Assembly (NCBI GenBank): GCA_030490835.1
Contig: CM059977.1
Location: 24,409,335-24,473,334, forward strand
Direction of reading: 5' to 3'
DNA from: Annona cherimola
Lineage: Eukaryota > Streptophyta > Magnoliopsida > Magnoliales > Annonaceae
DNA length: 64,000 nt
In this document: positions 56,438 through 64,000 of the stretch, piece after piece
Numbering within the stretch: the first letter of the stretch is position 1
Layout of the letters: every line of letters begins with the position of its first letter
Program-made: the position numbers and the translations under genes
Notes under the pieces: generated by a model
The model's database searches: none
Seen by the model: the letters and a program-made list of their open reading frames with translations, nothing else
Told to the model about the DNA's origin: nothing

Positions 56438-59400
56438 TCAATTATACGCTTCTGCAGTCTCTTCCAGATACTTGCACAGCTCCTGCGGTTTGCAAAACAT
56501 GGGCATGTGATCGGCGTCTTTGATCTCTTTCACTTCTTGCACTGGATAATTCTCGACCATCCAACGTTGAAAATCTTGTGGAATTCCCAAATCATGGTCG
56601 CAAACGATGAAAACTCGGGTAACAGACCCATATCTATCTGGAGAAAAGGTGGGTGCAATGGAGAGATCTTCTCGAAAGAGTGATCCCACTCTTACCAGCG
56701 ATTTTGCCAATGTGAGGTCCTGCCAAGTACAACAAAAATTTTATTTTTAAGAACTCAAAAGAATCGCACCTTCCCACTGACAAGATCTGACAGTATTGAC
56801 CAACTCCGCAGAAGATATGGGGCGAATAACAAATACTGCGCAATCTTTTCTCGGGTGTGACACTGACCATTTTTTCATTATCTTGTACATATCTATGTTA
56901 GTGTTATAGTGTGTTCGGCAATGCTTATAAAATGTCACATTAAAATTTTCTAATTTAAAATTTTTTAATTCTTAATAATTACTATATTTTTAATTATTTT
57001 TTCATATTTTTCTATACAACTATCTTACTTTTCAATCATTTCTACACAATTACCTATACAACTAACTTGTCTATTTTAACTTTATCCTCTTTACTTCTCA
57101 TGATTATCACTATCATATCACATCATTTGACAACTTTTATTTTCTAAAATTTTTCACCAAAAATTTTATCCATTCACAAATACACTATAAGTATTTGTGT
57201 CATGTATTCTGCGACTAGCTTATTTTTGTAATAACTTTACATAAGCGTGTGCGGTGAATAAGCAAAAAAAACGCATATTGATATTATGTAATTATTTATA
57301 GATATTTCAATTAAAGATTTAATGGAGCCTTGTGAGTTGTCTTGAAAGGGTATAATAAAGAATTCTCAAAGTATTTTCTCTGAGAATATGTACAGGGCAT
57401 TTAGAGAATGAGGGTGAGTAATTTTTATATGTATCACTATAATATACATATTATAGTGAATTGTTATTTTTCTCTTACATTTGTCCCTTCATAGTTGAAA
57501 GATTTTCCAAAAAATTTTCGTATTGTATATATTTTAATCTCGTAACTATTTATTATGCATGATTCTACTGTAATATGTGTCAATTTAACTCATGTTTCCT
57601 AACAAATTATGTTAGTGAACTACTAGCAGATATGCAAGATGCAGATCAAGTGGTTTGATTGGCGATGGGTTTTCTTCATCAGAGGAAGAGGAGAAAAAGG
57701 TAGCGCTAGTTGTCGTGCAAGAAGAAACGATGAGAAGCAAATCTTACAGTGGGCGACAATGGATTGTCGTCGGACGAAGATAAAGACGACTGGCAATTGT
57801 TGGTAACAACATGGGGGACGTTTGGTAACGTCTAAGTATGGGAAATATGGGTTTTTCATGGTATTTGATTTCCCAATACCAATCATTACTCTATCAATCA
57901 CGCTATTTTTTCCACTTTTACCTCTACATTCCAATCATAATTATTTCTTCACTTCTTTTTATACAATTATCTTATTTTTCAATCATTTCTATACAACTAT
58001 CTATATAACAAACCCGTCTATTTTAACAATATTCTCTGTACTCATCATTACTCATTTCATATCACATCGTTTTCTTCTATTTCAACAAGTTTTACTCAAA
58101 TAACTTTTTATCAAAAGTTTTATCCCTTCTCGAATACACCGTTAAACAACAAATATAAGTATTATTTGCAGCAATTTGTTGTGCAAGGTAAATAGTTGCT
58201 TCTTAGGGTGTGTTTGTTAATAAGTAAAAGTTGTCAAATTAAAACTTTTCAATCTCCACGACTATGCTATTTTTAGTCATTTCTTCATATTTTTCTATAC
58301 AACTACCCTATTTTTCAATCATTTCTGCACAACTACCAACATAACTAACCAATATATTTCAACTTTATCCTATTTATTCCTCATCATTACCCCTATCATA
58401 TCACATCATTTGACAACTTCTACTCTCTGCAACTTTTCATCAAAAGTTTTACCCATTCCCAAACACACCCTTAATATATTTTATGTAGCCAAATAAGAAT
58501 TCGCTCCATAAGAAATGTTGCTATTGCATATAATGAATCTTTTGTATTGTATACACTATGGACGCGTAGAAGCAATTCTATGTAATCTCTTCCTTTTTAA
58601 AATTTTAATGATTGATAGAAAATTCACTTTATTTATTCTATTTAATATTTTTTGTTTAATTAAGAGACAAAATTTCATAGGAATTGAAGATTTACATAGG
58701 TCATATTTAAAAAAATATATATTTATATGTAAAGTATAAAAAATGTTCAGATCTATTTACATATGCATTAGAATATAATGATATTTTATAGAATCATTGT
58801 CTACGTATTAGTAATAGTTTATCTAAATTTATTATTCTGATTTTATATATTTTTAGATAAGATTTATGTACAATAATATTATTAGAATATAGAAATTTTT
58901 AGGACAATATAAATGAGGTTAAATAGAATGATGAAGTGAATTTTCAATTAATTATTAAGGGTGCAAAAATCAATGGATTACAAGGAAGAAGGGTTTTATA
59001 AAAGCAAAGCCATGTCTAAGAGTCCATGCATTCCACGCATCTTTTAGATGGTTGTTAAATCCATACAATGCATGGAAACACCTTTGGCTCCTTTTCGCAC
59101 CAATATGCTGCGGACTTTGAAAAGAGCAACGACAAACAGGAACATGGCCGACGGAACTTTTTCAATATTATCCTACAAAAATCCTCTTACGCCACTGTCT
59201 TTCATTCAATGTTTTCATTTCATCCTGATTATAATTTCATTAGAATTTTGACTTATATATACAGTACAACAGATGTTATAATTACATGTAGCCACCTTTT
59301 CACAGCCAAATTTCAACTTCACTTTTTTTTTAATGAAAAATTTCAACTTTACTTACTTTGGATTATAAGTAGATAAATTTCAATATTACTTGTAACTAAA

Positions 59401-61319
59401 TAATGATGCAATTTTCATAAAAAAATGATGCAATCACGCAAAAAATATGAAAATTATCTGCATTTGAATGCACGCCACCACTTTATATATATATATATAT
59501 ATACTCTTAGATGGTAATTGTTGCAAATAAATATTTGAGGCCAAATTAATATAGGTAACCAATTTTAATTTTTGTTTAGTAACATATGTTGTAGTGATGT
59601 ATACATATACAAGCAGTTATCTTTTATGGCCCAAAAACATATTTTTTTATTTTTTTATTTTTTTTATGAACAAGTAAAGTTAGGTATATTAAATTTATAA
59701 TCCAAGTTTTTACCATTTTTAAATTTTTTTAAGTATTTTTTTTATTTTTAAATATAGTGGAACTTTGGCTAGTGGACCTTTGGCTCCTTTCGCACCAATA
59801 TGCCGCGGACATTGAAAAGACCAAAGACAAACAATAACATGGCCGCCGGAACTTTTTCAATACTATCCTAGAAAAATGCTCTTAAGCCACTGTCTTTCAT
59901 TCAATGTTTTCATTTCATCCTGATTATAATTTCATTAGATTTTTTACTTATATATACAGTACAACAGATGTGATAATTACATGTAGCGACCTTTTCACAG
60001 CCAAATTTCAACTCTACTTTTTTTAATGAAAATTTCAACTTTACTTACTTTGGATTATAAGTAGCTAAATTTCAATATCACTCGTAACTAAATAATGATG
60101 CAATTTTCATAAAAAAAATGATGCAATCACGCAAAAAATATGAAAATTAGCTGCATTTGAATGCACGCCACCACTTTTTTTTATATATATATATATACTC
60201 TTAGATGGTAATTGTAGCGGTCAAATAAATATTTGAGGCCAAATTAATATAGGTAAACAATTTTAATTTATATTTAGTAACATATGTTGTAGTGCTATAT
60301 ACATATACGAGCCGTTATCTTTTACGGCCTAGAAAAATATTTTATTTATTTATTTATTTTTATGGACAAATAAAGTTAGATTTATTAAATTTATAAACCA
60401 AGTTTTTACCATTTTTGAATTTTTTACGTTTTTATTTTTTTTATTTTTAATCCAGTAACATTTTCATAATTTTCTGTAGATGTTAAAACTTAGTTTAAAG
60501 ATTTAATACACCTAGCTTTATTTGTCTATAAAAAAAACTTTAAAATTAAAAAATATATTTTTGGGCCAGACACATGGCTGCCGAAAAAGATAATTTTACT
60601 ACATATGCCCCCGTCCAAATATATAACTAGCCCAAATTAAAGAAATCACCAGCACATAGAAATTTACCTCTTGAGGAGAAAGCTGATAGAGCTTCTGCTC
60701 TAAGAACCTTGGGCCGAAAAGCATGGTGGAAGGCTTCATTGAACCTCCATCGTTGGTGAAACGAGTGTCCATGAAGTTCTCCAAAGGAATCCTCTCAAAG
60801 TACTAGAAAACAGAAGATAAGCATGGAAAATATAGTAGGATGAAGTAGCTGTAAAAAGAAGGCAACCCAACACAAACTCCATGTTTTTTTATGAAGAAAT
60901 TAACAGCTAGCCTTGGGATTCGCATTTGGTAATGAGAAGCTAGTTATATATACCTTGTCGAGGACATAAGAAGGACTATTGAAAGAGTCTGGCATGAAGG
61001 CTGTCAGGAACACACCCACTGCTACTTTCTCTGGAAACTTATCCATGGCCAGTGCCAAGTTAATTCCCCCTAAGCTGTGGCCAACGAGAATCACCCTGTC
61101 ATGCGGAGGGAGAGAGGCTAAAGCATCTAACAAGGGCTTAGTGTAGTCGGCGAACGTCGAGACCTTGTCGTCAAGGCTCTCTGGATTGATGCCGGAGGCG
61201 GCGAGGTCGACAGGGGTGGCTCGATGGCCGGCTGACCGTAGCAGCGCGGCCAGCTTGTACCAACACCATGCCCCATGACATGCGCCATGAACTAGGATGA
61301 AGTGCTGCTCTCTTTTCAT
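56438..61319 (-). CDS. SABP2/MES-type methylesterase (alpha/beta hydrolase), three exons
   Basis: Minus-strand exons 61319-60954, 60802-60668 and 56719-56438 join in phase 0 to give 260 residues, exactly the length usual for the family. Seen in sequence: [13 protein letters not shown] near the start (oxyanion region), the nucleophile elbow GHSLGG with Ser82, Asp210 in VCDHD, and His238 in DADHMPMF, plus [12 protein letters not shown] and the [13 protein letters not shown] junction. Family members (salicylic acid-binding protein 2, methyl jasmonate/indole-acetate esterases, alpha-hydroxynitrile lyases, polyneuridine aldehyde esterase) hydrolyse small esters in the cytosol; the actual substrate cannot be told from the motifs. 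The ATG at 61319 was chosen because the conserved part begins seven residues later; the frame stays open upstream to 61421. Intron 1 is 151 bp; intron 2 is 3948 bp and repeat-filled. Splice sites are GT-AG. Confidence 0.93.
56907..57188. mobile_element. Family A MITE in intron 2 of the methylesterase gene
   Basis: Begins near TAGTGTGTTCGGCAATGC and ends CACAAATACACTA. The interior has the family words GTCTATTTTAACTTTATCC and ATCACTATCATATCACATC. Ends are worn; the target duplication is unclear. Confidence 0.6.
57814..58141. mobile_element. Family A-like MITE in intron 2 of the methylesterase gene
   Basis: Begins GGGACGTTTGGTAACG and ends TCTCGAATACACCG before TTAA. The interior has CTATTTTAACAATATTCTC and CATATCACATCG. 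A more diverged member, with termini intermediate between the GGGTGTG and GGGGACGTTT types. Confidence 0.6.
58206..58470. mobile_element. Family A Tourist-like MITE in intron 2 of the methylesterase gene
   Basis: Begins GGGTGTGTTTGTTAAT and ends CCAAACACACCC, flanked by TTA on both sides (58203-58205 and 58471-58473). Well preserved, about 265 bp; only about 65 bp from the neighbouring family A-like copy. Confidence 0.85.
59081..60452. repeat. Tandem duplication of about 696 bp in intron 2 of the methylesterase gene
   Basis: The block starting CCTTTGGCTCC at 59081 recurs at 59777 and continues in parallel through a shared (TA)n run, TTTGAGGCCAAATTAATATA and AACATATGTTGTAGTG. By eye the copies are about 90% alike. 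The first copy ends inside the left half of a family B element; the second goes on into a full-length family B copy. Confidence 0.85.
60325..60570. mobile_element. Family B element at the end of the 696-bp duplication
   Basis: Left part: TTTTATGGACAAATAAAGTT and AAACCAAGTTTTTACCATTT; right part: AAACTTAGTTTAAAGATTTA and CTTTATTTGTCTATAAAAAA, its inverse. The half-copy at about 59635-59757 is the same left part, cut off where the second duplicate begins. Confidence 0.65.
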
Positions 61320-61321
61320 CT

Positions 61322-62390
61322 CTGTTTTTTTTTTTTCAGTTGCTCTGCTGCTTGCTCTTTGCATTTCTTGCCTCTTTGTAGGGTTTGGTATACCTTTCTT
61401 GTGCGGATCCCCAAATCTCAAATATCAATTTGGCCAGCTTGAACCAACACAATGCGGTCCATGCCCCATCACGTTTATTTGAAAATGGTATAAAATTAAT
61501 CTGATAAAGTAATTTGATTTAAATAAAAATTTTAAAATTGTACTTTCATCATCCAAATCATTTAAAACATAATTATTATGTAAATAAATGATTATATAAA
61601 ATATTAATTTATTAAAATGCACGGGGTTATATTTCTTAAACATCAGTATCTAGTTACCTTTGATATTTTCTTGGGCAATTTTTTTATGGAATCTTGGGCA
61701 GTATTTGATATGCAGTGTTCATTTAGAACTAGTTTATATTTAAGCAAATATGAAACATTCCAAGTGAGCCACATTTGTATCATTTTATGAAATTCAGTCC
61801 ATTTATTGTATTTGAAATATTATATTTGATTAAGTATCTATTAGTTTGTTCTAAGAATAAATATAGGTGAGCACGAAAGAAGTACATGTTTAAAGTGATT
61901 ATAAACTCAAAATTCCTATCCTATAAGTGGCCCACACAAAATTTGAGTAAAATGACTTTAGGGGATATTATTCAATCAATAGTAACAAATAAAATGGATG
62001 GAATGAATTCCATGAATGGTGCGAATGAAGCCACTTAAACTGGTCTAATATTTGCTTAAATATGAATCGGTTTTACATGAACGGCAGATGTCGATGAGTA
62101 ATAAAGGAATTGTTGGATCTGATGGTTTACGCATTTGAAAGGTATAAGGTTTGAGGGGCTATAGTTTAACGAGTTCGTTCCAGGGCTTTGCGGGTATTTA
62201 GGACAGTATAACAGGATTTTGAAAGATTTTAAAAAGAGTTGATTAAAATTAACAAGATTAATAATTGCTAAATTGAATTAGTTCACCCGAGTTAAATCAT
62301 AGAAATATTGCTTTAATTTGTAACCGGACTCCCTAATGAATGAGCCCCAACAATATTGGGGCCATCACTTCACAATTATTAATAGATAGA
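61322..62390. other. 5' flank of the methylesterase gene and intergenic
   Basis: The promoter of the minus-strand methylesterase should lie here. No convincing TATA box at a fitting distance could be fixed because the sequence is AT-rich throughout. Bases 61480-61630 hold a T/A-rich stretch; no other gene seen. Confidence 0.4.
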
Positions 62391-62660
62391 GTCATGATAT
62401 TATACAATAAATTGTATATTAGTTTACTGTACAATATTCAATTTTTTAATTTTATTTTGATTTTTTCTTCTTAAACATGTTTTTTTAAGTGTATTTAGAA
62501 TATGTAAAAGTATTATAAAATGGAAAAACTTAGTATATGAATTAAATATACTTAAAAAAATGTGCTTGTGAAGAAAAAATCATAATAAAGAAAAATAAAT
62601 ATTAAAAAATTGAATATTGTATGGTAAGCTAATATATAATAAAATGTATAGTATCATGAC
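62391..62660. mobile_element. Long-palindrome MITE, GTCATGATA termini
   Basis: The left end GTCATGATATTATACAATA and the right end, whose complement is GTCATGATACTATACATTT, pair along about 60 bp, including AATATTCAATTTTTTAAT / ATTAAAAAATTGAATATT, and the palindrome continues more loosely to the centre near 62525. 270 bp, non-coding. Confidence 0.75.
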
Positions 62661-63034
62661 TTGTGTACATATATACATAGTAAAGCATCGTATAGTTGCG
62701 CGAAAGTGAATGTACTGCAGTTCTGCTATTGTCTCATTCTAACTTAGAAATCTGTTTCTTCACATGAAAAATCTCCAAAAGATGGTTGATTCTATGGCAA
62801 CTTTGAATTTTCAATTATATTTAGGGCATGGAAAGTTGGAAACAATGTTACCATTGCTAATGAACTATGGCGTTTTCCACATGGAGTGTTGCGTGGTTGG
62901 TAACAACTAATTACAACATTGGTCATAGGCGTTGTTGGCGTGGGAATGATTGACTCCGCAAAAGGAAGTTTGGTATCCCGTGGTGGGAGCAATTATCTTT
63001 CCGGTGGGAAGTGTTTAGTGAAGAATGTTTATGC
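62661..63034. other. Intergenic, no gene recognised
   Basis: Unremarkable sequence with a 66-codon minus-strand frame (62992-62792) of no recognisable family. Confidence 0.35.
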
Positions 63035-63600
63035 ATTTGGGTGTAAAATTCTTTTTGTTTTAAATTTTTTGAAAATTATTTTATAAAACTATTGATGTAG
63101 GTGTATTTAACTTATGTATTAAGTTTTACCATTTTTTATAGATAAATTAGGTATTTTAGTCATTTAAAAAAGACTAAGGGTGTGTTTGGGAATGGATAAA
63201 ACTTTTGATAAAAAGTTGTAGAGAGCAGAAATTGTCAAATGATGTGATATGATAGGGGTAATGATGAGGAATAAATAGGATAAAGTTAAAATAGATAGGT
63301 TAGTTGTGTCGATAGTTGAGTAATTGTATAGAAAAATGTGAAGAAATGATTAAAAAATAGGGTAATTGTAGAAAGTGAAAAGTTTTAAATCAAAAAACTT
63401 TAACTTACAACTTTTACTTATTACCAAACACACCCTAAAACTCCTATTTTTAAAAATTTTAAAAATATATGCATCCTTAAAAATGACGAAACTTGGTTAT
63501 TAAATACACCTAAATTAATAATTTTATAAAAATATTTTCAAATTTTTTTAAAAATGAGGTTAAAAAATTTTAATACATTAGAGTACATTAAAACATTCCT
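63035..63600. mobile_element. Family B element split by a family A MITE
   Basis: Left part to 63174 carries GTGTATTTAACTTATGTATT and TTTTTACCATTTT-like words; right part from 63439 carries TTATTAAATACACCTAAATT, its inverse. Between them sits a complete family A element with its own TAA duplications, so this family A insertion is later than the family B one. Confidence 0.65.
63178..63435. mobile_element. Family A Tourist-like MITE, nested
   Basis: Begins GGGTGTGTTTGGGAATGG and ends CCAAACACACCC, flanked by TAA at 63175-63177 and 63436-63438. Among the best-preserved copies (258 bp), consistent with recent insertion. Confidence 0.88.
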
Positions 63601-63784
63601 CGAGTTTAGCCACCTCCTTTGTGGGTAGTAGGAAAAATTGTAAGAGTATTTAAGATTACTTTGTGATATAAAATTAGATAAAATATAACTATTCTTGTGC
63701 TTGATTTATAATATAAGTTGAAACGAAATTTACCCATTGTAATAATGAATTGTGGGGTTGGCGGCTTCATAAGAAAGATATGTA

Positions 63785-63920
63785 CACACACGTCAATTAA
63801 AATACTAATTAATTCAGTGCACACACGTCAATTAAAATACTAATTAATTCAGTGCACACAAGTCAATTAAAATACTAATTAATTCATTACACACAAGTCA
63901 ATTACAATACTAATTAATTC
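63785..63920. repeat. 35-bp tandem repeat, four units
   Basis: Four successive 35-bp units share CGTCAATTAAAATACTAATT followed by AATTCAGTGCACACA; the third and fourth units carry AGTCAATT. Starts recur at 63791, 63826, 63861 and 63896. The last unit ends at AATTC. Confidence 0.92.
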
Positions 63921-64000
63921 CCGGGTTGCTTTAAAATTCTCACTACAACTATGTTGTTAAATGCAACTATTTTCTCGATGCATATAACACTTTTGCATTT

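Noticed and set aside
57623..57934. A 103-codon minus-strand frame in intron 2 of the methylesterase considered as an extra exon
   Set aside because: The 45-codon second exon joins the third exactly as in the known 260-residue family; no space for an extra exon and the frame overlaps a MITE.
63785..63920. The 35-bp repeats considered as a CRISPR array or iteron-type origin
   Set aside because: There are no spacers between the units, no associated genes, and the context is a plant chromosome.

Overview
This is a stretch of flowering-plant nuclear DNA. The evidence is multi-exon genes with plant-type introns, plant-specific protein families (a Dof zinc finger, a GDSL lipase tail, SABP2-type methylesterase, DOXC-type 2-oxoglutarate dioxygenases), an AT-rich background, and heavy loading with MITEs, SINEs and LTR pieces. 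No species can be named from the sequence alone.

Gene layout. The 3' end of a GDSL esterase/lipase runs off the left edge (1-152, +). A nine-exon gene for a FAM114/DUF719-family protein follows (2688-8513, +); its first two introns appear to be GC-AG introns. A single-exon Dof transcription factor lies at 17082-17564 (+), just behind a TATA box. From 18 to 35 kb I find no convincing protein gene; it is repeats, a truncated LTR retrotransposon end (22109-23240) and low-information DNA. A cluster of three related Fe(II)/2-oxoglutarate dioxygenase copies of the At3g19000/At3g19010 type occupies 35.5-48.3 kb: copy 1 (35577-37839) is nearly complete but has two 1-nt frameshifts; copy 2 (44940-46488) is intact (352 aa); copy 3 (47190-48290) is a decayed intron-exon 2-intron fragment. 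On the minus strand, a three-exon SABP2/MES-type alpha/beta hydrolase (260 aa, complete Ser-Asp-His triad) spans 61319-56438, with a 3.9-kb second intron filled with repeats.

Repeats dominate the rest. Family A is a Tourist-like MITE (ends GGGTGTGTTTGG, 3-bp TTA/TAA/TGA target duplications in the clearest copies), with more than ten copies. Family B is an AT-rich, almost fully palindromic element of about 250-330 bp, with about ten copies. There is a SINE family whose members share a 3' tail, three of them with recognisable target-site duplications; a hAT-like element with a perfect 8-bp duplication; and a tandem TRIM-like retroelement with 5-bp duplications nested inside a family B copy. Several nested insertions allow relative dating.

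I see no bacterial-type system, CRISPR array, rRNA or tRNA gene, and no gene cluster that looks like a new pathway. The most interesting points are the dioxygenase cluster with a recently broken copy, the splice-site oddities, the tandem TRIM-like element with very short termini, and duplications whose breakpoints fall at palindromes or splice sites.
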